NCBI GenBank assembly: GCA_903844735.1
Contig: CAIMUX010000127.1
Span: 24,861 to 88,860 of the forward strand
DNA: 64,000 nt
Direction of reading: 5' to 3'
Source of the DNA: Candidatus Eiseniibacteriota bacterium
Lineage (GTDB): Bacteria; Eisenbacteria; RBG-16-71-46; CAIMUX01
Below, in pieces: positions 41,070 to 49,161 of the stretch (positions are counted from its first letter, which is position 1; each line of letters begins with the position of its first letter). The notes under the pieces were generated by a model, which was given only the letters and a program-made list of their open reading frames with translations, was not told the origin of the DNA and did not search any database. Position numbers and translations under genes: made by a program.

Positions 41070-41981
41070 CTACGGGAGCAGTGCCTTGATCTTGGGCATG
41101 TCGGTCTGGCGGATGAAGTCGCGGACAGCGTCGGGCCGTTCCTTGGGGCCGGAAAAGGTAAGGATGATGCCCCGCGCTTTGGTGGGGATCCCCAGGTCGG
41201 ACTCGCGCAGGTTGTAGTCCGTGTAGCCGCTGACCTTCTTGACCTTTTCGAACGGGCCGAAGAAGAGAGTGACACAGTAGGTATCGAAGTCCTGGCACCC
41301 TTCGGCCTGCTCGAATGCCAGCGGAATCCCCTGGATCTCGAACGGCGCAGCCTGATCGGGCAGGTGGGTATCGCCATTCACCAGGATGCGGATCGTCAGT
41401 TCCCTGGCGGGTAGTGACTTGTCGAGGTCTTGGGTCGACTGCGCCGCCGAGCTTGTTGCCAACCAGGCTTGAATCCCGGCCACGATCTCGGCCTGCACCT
41501 TGTCGGCCTCGGCCAGGACCTCCTTGCGTTCCGCCCGGATTCGGTCCTTCTCCGCGCGATCCCTGGTCGTGTCGCGCGCCTTCATCAACTCCGCGGCCCT
41601 GGCGTTGAGCGCCGCGAGCCGGCTCTGCTGCTCGGGAGTGCCCTTGGTGCGGTCCATCTGCATCGACACCGCCTGCTGGTCGACGACGCTCTGATTCAGG
41701 ACGTACCTGGCCGTGTATCGGGCCTGGAACATCTGCCCGGACAGGATTCCCTCCGGCAGGAGCCCCTCCTCGCTGTCGCTCTCGTAGTCGAACCCGACGG
41801 TGTAGTCCGCGGGCGCCTTGGGCAGGGCCGCCCGGAGCGTATCCCGGACCTGGCTATACGCGGCAGCCTCGGCCGGGGTCATCTTCCGCATGGAGCCGCC
41901 TCCATCGGCGAAGGCCACGGGCGGGAGTGCAAAGGATGGGAGGATGAGGAAACAGACGAGGCTTAAGAGCAGGCGTTTCAC
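41070..41981 (-). CDS. Periplasmic coiled-coil protein of unknown function
   Basis: 303 residues from GTG 41981 (AGGA upstream); signal peptide VKRLLLSLVCFLILPSFALP ending AFA. Residues about 90-150 are a charged coiled coil (RLAALNARAAELMKARDTTR, KDRIRAERKEVLAEADKV). The flanking globular halves read APADYTVGFDYESDSEEGLL and RELTIRILVNGDTHLPDQAA, then GCQDFDTYCVTLFFGPFEKV. Two cysteines in that last region could form a disulphide. I do not recognise the family. It is upstream of and co-directional with the MFS gene. Confidence 0.65.
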   Translation of the reverse strand: MKRLLLSLVCFLILPSFALPPVAFADGGGSMRKMTPAEAAAYSQVRDTLRAALPKAPADYTVGFDYESDSEEGLLPEGILSGQMFQARYTARYVLNQSVVDQQAVSMQMDRTKGTPEQQSRLAALNARAAELMKARDTTRDRAEKDRIRAERKEVLAEADKVQAEIVAGIQAWLATSSAAQSTQDLDKSLPARELTIRILVNGDTHLPDQAAPFEIQGIPLAFEQAEGCQDFDTYCVTLFFGPFEKVKKVSGYTDYNLRESDLGIPTKARGIILTFSGPKERPDAVRDFIRQTDMPKIKALLP

Positions 41982-42535
41982 ACCGACGGTCCTTTCTCCC
42001 GCAGGGCGGGTGGGCGGGGCGCATCGTGTGCCGACGGGCAGAGCCGCCGCCCCAAGACGTCCCAGGTCGAGATGGATGAGGATAGCCCAGCGGGCCGGGT
42101 GGTGCCAGCGTGTGGGGTTTCGGGCACCACAAGGCCAGCATCCACGAATCGGTTCCGACCAACCGCCAGAAGCTAATACATTGTCACCGAAAATGATAGG
42201 AGCCACCTCACCCTCTGGCAGCGGACCGGTCGGGGCATTGCGCCGTCTCCTCGCCCCGTGGCGTTGACCAGCCTCCTGCTAACCCGATGGAGTCGCATCA
42301 TGTTTGCCATGTGGTGCTCGTGGCATCGACCTCGTGATGAGACTCCCGATCAGGACGCCTTGGCGCTGTTGCGATCCGGTCGAGCCAACGAGATCCACGG
42401 TAACTCTCATGCCCAATCAGGGCGAGGCCGATCTAATGCATGACTGGGTGGGGCACCCAGGACGTCGAGCCCTTCCACCGGAAACCTGTCACCACGGCTC
42501 GTCCGCAACCGCCTCATCCCGCCCGGAGCCGACCG
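41982..42535. other. Divergent intergenic region, no gene seen
   Basis: 554 bp between the coiled-coil protein gene (minus) and the DUF342 gene (plus). Short frames overlap it on both strands without ribosome sites or family resemblance. TTGACC at about 42266 is the best -35-like element on the plus strand but lacks a matching -10. I see no riboswitch or terminator. Confidence 0.45.
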
Positions 42536-44005
42536 ATGAGCGAAGCCGATCCGAATCCGGCCGTCGACACAGTGGCGGCGAAGTTCGAAATCAAGGTCAC
42601 GGATGATCGCGTCCGGGTCTTCTTCTCGTGTGACGCCGAGGCCCTGGGCTGCCCGAATCTGTACGACCAGGTTCTTGAGCGGCTCAAGCTGCTGCGGATC
42701 GTGTACAAGCCCAACAAGGGAGTTTTCGACGCCGTCAGCGCCAAGGCCAGGACGATGGAGCATCCCAGCATCACCAACCTCCCGCTGGTCTCCGCGGCGG
42801 CGGCGGTTCCGCCCACGGACGGGTGCATTGAATGGAGTCGGAACTATTTTGACACTCACTACCGGGTAGACCCAAAGACCGGCGAGATCGACTTCAAGAA
42901 CCGGGTCGGCGATCCGACCGCTTCGCAGGGCGAGTTGCTGGTCAAGGTCACGCGCCCGAAACCCGGTACCCCCGGCATGGATGTCTACGGCTCCAGCCTC
43001 CCGGTGCGCGCCCCGATCAATGCGAATCTCAGCACCGGCAAGGGCGTGCAGTGGGATGAAGAAGCCGGTGGGTTCCGCGCCGCCTGCTCCGGCCGGGTGA
43101 GCCTGCACGATAACCAGCTCCAGGTGGATCCGGTCCTGCGGATCAGCGGCGATGTCGGGGGCGCTACCGGCAACATCCACCACATCGGACCGGTCCTGAT
43201 TGAGGGCGATGTCGAAGCCGGCTTCGTCGTGGAAGCGACCGGCGATGTTGAGGTTCATGGCATGATCTATGGCGCCACCGTGAAGTGCGGGGGGAACCTG
43301 GCGATCGCGGGTGGTGTCAACGCCAACAACCAGGGTCTGCTCGATGTCCAAGGCGATCTCCACGCGAAGTTCTTCCTCAACGCCACCGTCCGTTCTCACG
43401 GCAACGTCATCGTCCAGAAAGAGATCTACCGCTGCCACGTCGAGACCGGCGGCGCGGTCCTGATCCCCAAGGGCCGGATCGTGGGAGGTGAGGTCGTCGC
43501 CACCCGCGGCATCACGGTCTGGGAAGCCGGATCGGTGAGCGACTCGATCACGATCCTCAATCTACGGGCCGACGCGAGTGTCGTAGCCGAACTGCAGAAG
43601 ATCAAGGCGACGATGGAGGACGCCCAGGAGCAGGTGCAGGCGCTCCGCCGGACCCTGCGGGATTTCCAGAAGCAGGCAGCGCTGCTCGGCCCCGCGGGGA
43701 AGAAGAAGATGGACGACGCGGACAAGGAAGTACGTCGACTCGAGGATTGGATGGTCGGCCAGGTCCGGCGGAGCCAAACGATCACCCGCCAGATCGAGGG
43801 AGACCAGGTGGCGGTGATCCAGGTGATCGAGCGGGTGCACCCGGGTGTCTGGTTTAAGATCCATCACGGGGATTTCCGGACCGAGGTGGAGATGCTCGGA
43901 CCGATCTTCGCGCGCCTCAACCGAACCAAGGGTGTGGTCACGCTCGGAGGTGAAGACGAGTTGCCCGCCGTGGACGAGGGGGCGGCTCCGAGCGCAGCCG
44001 CCTGA
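42536..44005 (+). CDS. FapA/DUF342 polymer-forming protein
   Basis: 489 residues from ATG 42536 (GGAG upstream). The N-terminal FapA domain includes FDAVSAKARTMEHPSI and YFDTHYRVDPKTGEIDFKNR, then a right-handed beta-helix with stacked G/V repeats (ISGDVGGATGNIHHIGPVLI EGDVEAGF; GDVEVHGMIYGATVKCGGNL; GDLHAKFFLNATVRSHGNV), and a C-terminal coiled coil (about residues 350-440) before a final beta domain. DUF342 proteins are linked to cell-surface, motility or chemosensory functions; the exact role is undefined. Followed by the CHASE4 hybrid kinase and a single-domain receiver, which suggests a signalling-linked unit. Confidence 0.88.
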   Translation: MSEADPNPAVDTVAAKFEIKVTDDRVRVFFSCDAEALGCPNLYDQVLERLKLLRIVYKPNKGVFDAVSAKARTMEHPSITNLPLVSAAAAVPPTDGCIEWSRNYFDTHYRVDPKTGEIDFKNRVGDPTASQGELLVKVTRPKPGTPGMDVYGSSLPVRAPINANLSTGKGVQWDEEAGGFRAACSGRVSLHDNQLQVDPVLRISGDVGGATGNIHHIGPVLIEGDVEAGFVVEATGDVEVHGMIYGATVKCGGNLAIAGGVNANNQGLLDVQGDLHAKFFLNATVRSHGNVIVQKEIYRCHVETGGAVLIPKGRIVGGEVVATRGITVWEAGSVSDSITILNLRADASVVAELQKIKATMEDAQEQVQALRRTLRDFQKQAALLGPAGKKKMDDADKEVRRLEDWMVGQVRRSQTITRQIEGDQVAVIQVIERVHPGVWFKIHHGDFRTEVEMLGPIFARLNRTKGVVTLGGEDELPAVDEGAAPSAAA

Positions 44006-44202
44006 TAGCGGTCGAGCCGCCTGCCCGCCGTCCAGCCGTCGTCGAGGTTGCTCGTGGAAAAGAGCACGCCGCTCCTCTCCACGGTGTGGGGGGCGGCGTG
44101 GCCGAACTCGATTCCGAGTCAAAGTGCCCCACCGGAGCTCAGCAAACATCCCGCGCCTGCCGATCCTTGTTCCCAGTGTCGGGATCGAAGGGAGGTCGCC
44201 CT

Positions 44203-47200
44203 GTGCCACTGAAGCTCAAGATCGCGATCCTGGTCGGCCTGACCTTCCTGGGACTCACTTCGGTGGAGTTAGGCGGGTCGATGCTCCTTCTGCGCCACAG
44301 CGAGCGCAAGGCCGAAGAGGAGAACGGACGCCTCGGTGCGGAGCGCGCGCGCTCCGCCATGGCGCAACTCGCCGCCCATCTGCGGGCCCTGGCTTTCGAC
44401 TATGGTACCTGGGACGAGGCGTGTGCGTTCCTCGACGACCGCAACCAGTCGTTCCTGGACTCGAACTTCCCCGAAGGGAAGCCGCTGCCGCCTCGCGTTG
44501 ATTTCGTTGCTCTCCTGGACCGCGAGTACCGCACCGTATTCGCCTCGGCGCGCGATCCCCGCACCGGGGCGGCGCTCCCGCTTCCCTACGACATCAATCG
44601 ACCGTTTCCCGCGGCCGAGGTGCTGCGTGCGGCCATGCGCACGGCGGGCGCGGCCGACGGTCTCATCCGGCTGCCGGGCGGCATCGCGGTGGCAGCCGCC
44701 CACATCGCCAAAGTCGAGGGGGCGCCGGGTCTCCCGCACGGATTCATCGTGTTCGGCTTGCGAGTCGGACGTCCCCTCGTCGACGATCTCGCGGGCATGA
44801 TCGGCGGGCGACCGTCCGTGGTTCCATGGGAGGAGGCGCGCCGCCTTGGCGTAAACCTCGCAGATCATCCACAGTTGACGGGCCCGGCAGGGGTGGTGAC
44901 GGTGATCACGAGTGAAGACAGCCTCCAGACCTTCGTGCGGCTCGATGACACGGTCGGAAACCCGGCGATCGCGATGCGTCTCGATGCGGAACGGACGGTC
45001 CACCGTCAAGCCGTGCTTGCGCAGAAGTACTTCCTCGTCTCGATGATCCTGGCCACCTGCGCGGCCGGGCTGATCACGCTCTCACTCTTGGGGCGGATCG
45101 TCTTCACAAGGCTCTTTCGGCTCGAGTCTGAGCTCAACCAAATCGGGCGTGATGGGATAGCCTCGGTACGGGTCCGCGTGGACGGGCGGGACGAACTGGC
45201 GCGGCTCGCCGAGAGGGTCAACGACATGCTGGCCTCGCTGGAACACGCCCGGCAACTCGTCGAGTCGGCACGTGATTCGGCGCTCCAGGCCAACCGCGCC
45301 AAGAGCGATTTCCTGGCAAACATGAGCCACGAGTTGCGCACGCCGATGAACGGCGTGATCGGGCTTGCGAGCATCCTCTCGCAGCGGGGGTTGCCCACCG
45401 CAGAGCAGGAGATGGTGGAGGGCGTCTTGGTCTCCGCGGAACATCTGCTGGGACTTATCAACGACCTACTGGACCTCTCGAAGATGGCGGCGGGGAAGCT
45501 GGAGCTGCATCCGGCCGTTTTCGGCCTGCGGGAGTTGGTGGAGGACGTGGGCCGGCTACACGGTCTCGAGGCCGTCGAGCGGGGCCTGCAGTGCATCATC
45601 CGGGTGCGACCCGGTTCACCCGATCTACTCATGGGGGACGCGAAACGAGTCCGCCAGGTGCTCAGCAACCTACTGGGCAACGCGGTGAAGTACACCGAGC
45701 GCGGGCGCGTGGTCCTGGAGGTCTCCGCTCGAGAGATAGCCCCGGTGTCCCCGGCCGACGCCACCCCGATCTCAACCGGGAATCCGGCTGGTCGGTTGGC
45801 CCGATTGGAGTTCCTTGTGCGCGACACCGGGGTGGGAATCCCGACCGAGCGGCAGGAAGAGATCTTCTCCCGCTTCGAGCGGGGAGACCCCTCGGTCGCC
45901 CAGCGCTTCAGCGGAACGGGGCTGGGGCTCGCCATCTGCAGTCAGTTCGTCGCCCGCATGGGGGGTACCATCTCGGTATGGAGCCACGCGGGACGCGGGA
46001 CGCGGTTTAGAGTCCACCTCGTCCTTCCGCTCGCCGAGGCGCTGTCTGAGTCCCGAACGGGTACGGCGACGGACGAGGCGATCCCGCCGATTCGTTTGTT
46101 GGTCATGGCGCGATCCAGGCTGGCTCGCTGCGCTCTCGTTGAGGCGGCCGCGGATGCGGGGGCAGGCGTCACGGCGGTCGGCTCGCTCGAAGAGGCACGG
46201 ATCTGTCTGCGGGAGGCCGCACCCGGCGAAGCGCCGTTCGACGCCGTCCTGGCGCTCCACGATCCCCCGAGGGATGGCCGGTCAGCTCTCGCGCTGGCGG
46301 CCGAGGTGGAACCGGGATCCGCGGCGGTGATTGTGGCTGCTCCATCGAGCCGTCTGTGCCGCGAGGCCGAGTCCTCTCGCGGCGGCGGACGGGTTTTCAC
46401 CCTTGCCGCCCCTGTCGCGCGCCGTCGCCTGCGCGAGACATTCCGGGAGATTCTCCAGGCTCCCGACGCGGTGGATGGGTCTCCCGCGGCATCGGTCGGC
46501 GATGCCGTGCCCGAACGGTCGGGTCGGCCTGCTGACGAGGAAACACCCGCCGTGTCAAGTGGGGCCTGGCCCGGGTCGCGATCCGGGCAGGCACCTCGGG
46601 ACCACACGCCCGTCGCCTGGGGCACCACCGGGCAGCCCCGGATCCTGGTGGCGGATGACAACCAGATGAATCGGTACGTGGCGGAGTTGCTGCTCACCAA
46701 CCTCGGCTGCCGGGTGGAGTTCGCCGTAGACGGTGCGGAAGCAGTCGAGAAGGTACTCGCGACGAACTACGACCTGGTCTTGATGGACTGGATCATGCCC
46801 CGGGTCGATGGTCCAGAGGCCGTCCGTCGAATTCGGGAGCACGAGGGCGATGCTCGACGCACGATGATCGTTGCACTTTCGGCGTTGTCCCTCCATTCCG
46901 ACGAAGAAGAGCGCTTGGCAGGCGAGATGGATGGCTTTCTCGGCAAGCCGATCGACCCCGCGGCACTGCGAGAGGTGTTGCGGACCTTCCTCGGAAGCGA
47001 GATCGTTGTCCCGGGCGACATCCACACGCCTGGGACTCGACTCGACCCGCCCGCGACCGAGTCCGGTGTGCCGGCGGCGCTCCCCACCTCCGCCGCGGCA
47101 GTGGATCCGGAGTTGGTCCGCCTTTTTCTCATGGAAGGTCCACAGCACGCCGATGCACTAGTGGGCGCCGTCGAAGGGGCAAGCGGGCCGGAGATCCGCC

Positions 47201-47397
47201 GGGCCGCGCACGCCCTGAAGTCGATGTGCGCGATCCTCGAGCAAGCGGCCCTGACCGAGACGTGCCGCAAGCTTGAGTTCGCCGGGCGGGATGGAGACTT
47301 AGACCATGCCCGCGAGCTGTTGCCCGTATTCATCAAGAGCTTCGACGCGCTTCAGCGTGCGCTCCGGGATGGCGGGGAGGAACGGCTGGCGGCCTAG
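44203..47397 (+). CDS. Hybrid sensor histidine kinase (CHASE4-HAMP-HisKA-HATPase-REC-REC-HPt)
   Basis: 1064 residues from GTG 44203 (GGGAGGT upstream; the frame opens at 44086 without homology). TM1 about 5-30, a periplasmic CHASE4-type domain (ALAFDYGTWDEACAFL), TM2 about 276-298, HAMP, HisKA with His376 (ANMSHELRTPMNGVIG), HATPase_c ([26 protein letters not shown]). A first receiver-like region (about 625-760) lacks a recognisable acidic pocket and is degenerate. A true receiver follows (LVADDNQMNRYVAELLLTNL, phospho-acceptor Asp862), then an HPt domain with His1003 (AAHALKSMCAIL). This is a full internal phosphorelay. The CheY-like gene 149 bp downstream is a plausible terminal receiver. 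Confidence 0.92.
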   Translation: MPLKLKIAILVGLTFLGLTSVELGGSMLLLRHSERKAEEENGRLGAERARSAMAQLAAHLRALAFDYGTWDEACAFLDDRNQSFLDSNFPEGKPLPPRVDFVALLDREYRTVFASARDPRTGAALPLPYDINRPFPAAEVLRAAMRTAGAADGLIRLPGGIAVAAAHIAKVEGAPGLPHGFIVFGLRVGRPLVDDLAGMIGGRPSVVPWEEARRLGVNLADHPQLTGPAGVVTVITSEDSLQTFVRLDDTVGNPAIAMRLDAERTVHRQAVLAQKYFLVSMILATCAAGLITLSLLGRIVFTRLFRLESELNQIGRDGIASVRVRVDGRDELARLAERVNDMLASLEHARQLVESARDSALQANRAKSDFLANMSHELRTPMNGVIGLASILSQRGLPTAEQEMVEGVLVSAEHLLGLINDLLDLSKMAAGKLELHPAVFGLRELVEDVGRLHGLEAVERGLQCIIRVRPGSPDLLMGDAKRVRQVLSNLLGNAVKYTERGRVVLEVSAREIAPVSPADATPISTGNPAGRLARLEFLVRDTGVGIPTERQEEIFSRFERGDPSVAQRFSGTGLGLAICSQFVARMGGTISVWSHAGRGTRFRVHLVLPLAEALSESRTGTATDEAIPPIRLLVMARSRLARCALVEAAADAGAGVTAVGSLEEARICLREAAPGEAPFDAVLALHDPPRDGRSALALAAEVEPGSAAVIVAAPSSRLCREAESSRGGGRVFTLAAPVARRRLRETFREILQAPDAVDGSPAASVGDAVPERSGRPADEETPAVSSGAWPGSRSGQAPRDHTPVAWGTTGQPRILVADDNQMNRYVAELLLTNLGCRVEFAVDGAEAVEKVLATNYDLVLMDWIMPRVDGPEAVRRIREHEGDARRTMIVALSALSLHSDEEERLAGEMDGFLGKPIDPAALREVLRTFLGSEIVVPGDIHTPGTRLDPPATESGVPAALPTSAAAVDPELVRLFLMEGPQHADALVGAVEGASGPEIRRAAHALKSMCAILEQAALTETCRKLEFAGRDGDLDHARELLPVFIKSFDALQRALRDGGEERLAA

Positions 47398-47546
47398 ATA
47401 TCAGGGGGACCTGACGAGCACGACACAGGAGATGCGGGGAGATCCGACGTCGTAACAGAGCGCTCAGAACTCTTGCGGGCTAGGGCGAGCCGGGGCTGCC
47501 GAAATCGCGCGGGGCAGGGGCTGGATCGAACGATGGGAGTGTGGTG

Positions 47547-47954
47547 ATGAAGATCCTGGTCGTGGACGATGTGCAGATGAGTCTCTACCAGGTCGAGAAG
47601 GCCGTCCGCCCATTCGGCGAGGTGACGGCGCACAAGGATCCCTTGCAGGCCCTCAAGGAGTTCAAGGCATCCGCCAAGGCCGGGCAGCCGTTCGACCTCG
47701 TCTTCCTCGACATTTCCATGCCGACGATGGATGGGCTGGAGTTTCTCCTGCGCCTACGGGAGGCCGAGCAGGAACTCGGTCTCGCCGACCGCCGGTCCCG
47801 CGTCGTGATGGTCACGTCCCACAGCGAGCGCGACTTCGTGGCCAAGGCGATCCAGAAGGGTGCCCAGGGGTACCTCCTGAAGCCGATCGTCCCCGAGAGT
47901 CTGCACGCGGAAATCCACCGTCTGTTCCCGGAAGGAGTGGAAGGCGCCGCCTAG
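47547..47954 (+). CDS. CheY-like single-domain response regulator
   Basis: 135 residues, receiver domain only: KILVVDDVQMSLYQVEKAVR (acidic pair at 7-8), phospho-acceptor Asp55 (LVFLDISMPTMDGLEF), conserved Thr/Ser in MVTSHSERDF and Lys in YLLKPIVPE. ATG 47547 has GGGAG 7 bp upstream; GTG 47541 is an alternative two codons earlier. Co-directional with the preceding hybrid kinase, whose HPt is the likely phosphodonor. No output domain, so it probably acts by protein-protein contact. Confidence 0.9.
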   Translation: MKILVVDDVQMSLYQVEKAVRPFGEVTAHKDPLQALKEFKASAKAGQPFDLVFLDISMPTMDGLEFLLRLREAEQELGLADRRSRVVMVTSHSERDFVAKAIQKGAQGYLLKPIVPESLHAEIHRLFPEGVEGAA

Positions 47955-48008
47955 CCGACCCGGGGCGTTCGGCCAAGCGTCTTCGTCGCCCCGACGCCCA
48001 AAGCCGCA

Positions 48009-48329
48009 CTAACGGTGCCAAACGTACTTATCCTCGCTCTCGGGAGCGAAGCCTACCTTGGTCCAGAATCCGCGGGCCGTGAAGCGAACGCGATCCGCGA
48101 CGATGCATTCGCGCTCCTGCTTGAAATGATCGACCACCGCTGTGGCGAAGCCTTTCCGTTCGTACTCGGGATAGATCATGATCGACAAGACCGTCAGCCG
48201 ATCAGGTTCGATTCGGCAGCGTGACTTGCCGACCTGCGTTCCCGCGAAATCGATATCAAACCAATCGTACGCCCCGATCTCAACGGAACGCGGACTCTGC
48301 GTCAGCGTCAGATCCTTCCCGATAATCAT
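48009..48329 (-). CDS. GNAT-family N-acetyltransferase
   Basis: 106 residues from ATG 48329, which has AAAGGAG 6 bp upstream. The GNAT core is visible: VGKSRCRIEPDRLTVLSIMI (beta4), YPEYERKGFATAVVDHFKQE (the Q/R-x-x-G-x-G/A acetyl-CoA loop, here ERKGFA), and FTARGFWTKVGF near the end. The upstream in-frame ATG at 48359 overlaps the deacetylase stop (TGATG). Between the two ATGs the sequence is a duplication of ATGATYATCGGRAAGGA, which creates two Met-Ile-Ile-Gly-Lys starts. Substrate unknown. Pairing with an HDAC-family deacetylase is notable. Confidence 0.8.
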   Translation of the reverse strand: MIIGKDLTLTQSPRSVEIGAYDWFDIDFAGTQVGKSRCRIEPDRLTVLSIMIYPEYERKGFATAVVDHFKQERECIVADRVRFTARGFWTKVGFAPESEDKYVWHR

Positions 48330-48358
48330 AGCCATCTCCTTTCCGATGATCACAGCCA

Positions 48359-49117
48359 TCACGCGAACCCACGGCAGAAGGCCCGGACGTTCGCGCCGAG
48401 GTCCGGCAGGTAGTAGCCGCCTTCCAGCACGGCGAAACGGCGGCCGCCGCAGAGGCGCTGCGCGGCTCTGCGCACGAGCTTGCCAATGCGCTCGAAATCG
48501 CCGGTGTCCAGCTTGTGCCCGAGGTCGAGTCGATAGGCGTCGAAGCCGGCCGAAACGGCGACGATGTCGGTTTCCGGAATCGAGGACAGGTGCTGCTCGA
48601 CAAGAACGAGGTAGTCCCGGGCTGACTCCGCGAAGGGATTGAATGTCTCCGCCTCCGGCCACGTTGCCAGCACCTTGCGCGTGCCGTCGCCGGTATGCTG
48701 GTCGATATCGATAACGAACGCGCTGCCGATGCGCTTCTGCGAGCGCAGCACGAGAAGAGCCAACGCGAGATTATTGAACGTGCAGTGGCCCCAGGCGGAG
48801 GCTCGCGAAGCATGATGCCCGGGCGGGCGGATGCAAGCGAACGTCGGTTCGCCGGAGTAGGCGAGCTGTGCTGCCAGGATCGCTCCCCCCGCCGCGAGGC
48901 TTGCCATGGCGAATCGCGCGCGGTCCGTCTCTATTCGTTCGATGTATGCCTTGTCGTGTGCGAGCAACAGCTCGTTCACGGTCGCGGAGGCCGGAGCAAC
49001 GAAGTCCCGGTAGCCACGCCCAAAACCGCTCATCGCGGCTTCCATGCGGCCGGGCAGGGCCGCGTTGTTGTCGGCATAGCCCGAGTCCGTGAATCTCTCG
49101 TCATATACTAGTTTCAT
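48359..49117 (-). CDS. Histone-deacetylase-family amidohydrolase
   Basis: 252 residues from ATG 49117; fold of HDAC/acetoin utilisation/acetylpolyamine amidohydrolases, zinc enzymes removing acetyl groups. Active-site features: RPPGHHASRASAWGHCTFNN (His-His catalytic pair), FVIDIDQHTGDGT (Asp/His zinc ligands; usual form DxDxHHGxGT, here QHTGDGT), VSAGFDAYRLD (zinc Asp) and LEGGYYLPDLG (Gly-Gly-Tyr). It is shorter than typical (~300-370), mainly in the N-terminal region. No ribosome site is obvious. The stop overlaps the upstream GNAT ATG, making an acetylation/deacetylation pair. Confidence 0.88.
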   Translation of the reverse strand: MKLVYDERFTDSGYADNNAALPGRMEAAMSGFGRGYRDFVAPASATVNELLLAHDKAYIERIETDRARFAMASLAAGGAILAAQLAYSGEPTFACIRPPGHHASRASAWGHCTFNNLALALLVLRSQKRIGSAFVIDIDQHTGDGTRKVLATWPEAETFNPFAESARDYLVLVEQHLSSIPETDIVAVSAGFDAYRLDLGHKLDTGDFERIGKLVRRAAQRLCGGRRFAVLEGGYYLPDLGANVRAFCRGFA

Positions 49118-49161
49118 GGCTGCTTGGATACGGACTCCTCGCGATACGCCCGCGCGGTGCG

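Noticed and set aside
42440..42535. Upstream start for the DUF342 protein
   Set aside because: No ribosome site and no conserved residues before ATG 42536, which has GGAG at good spacing.
48330..48662. Long N-terminal extension of the GNAT protein
   Set aside because: The Arg/Pro-rich translation lies antiparallel in phase to the deacetylase coding sequence and precedes the strong ribosome site.
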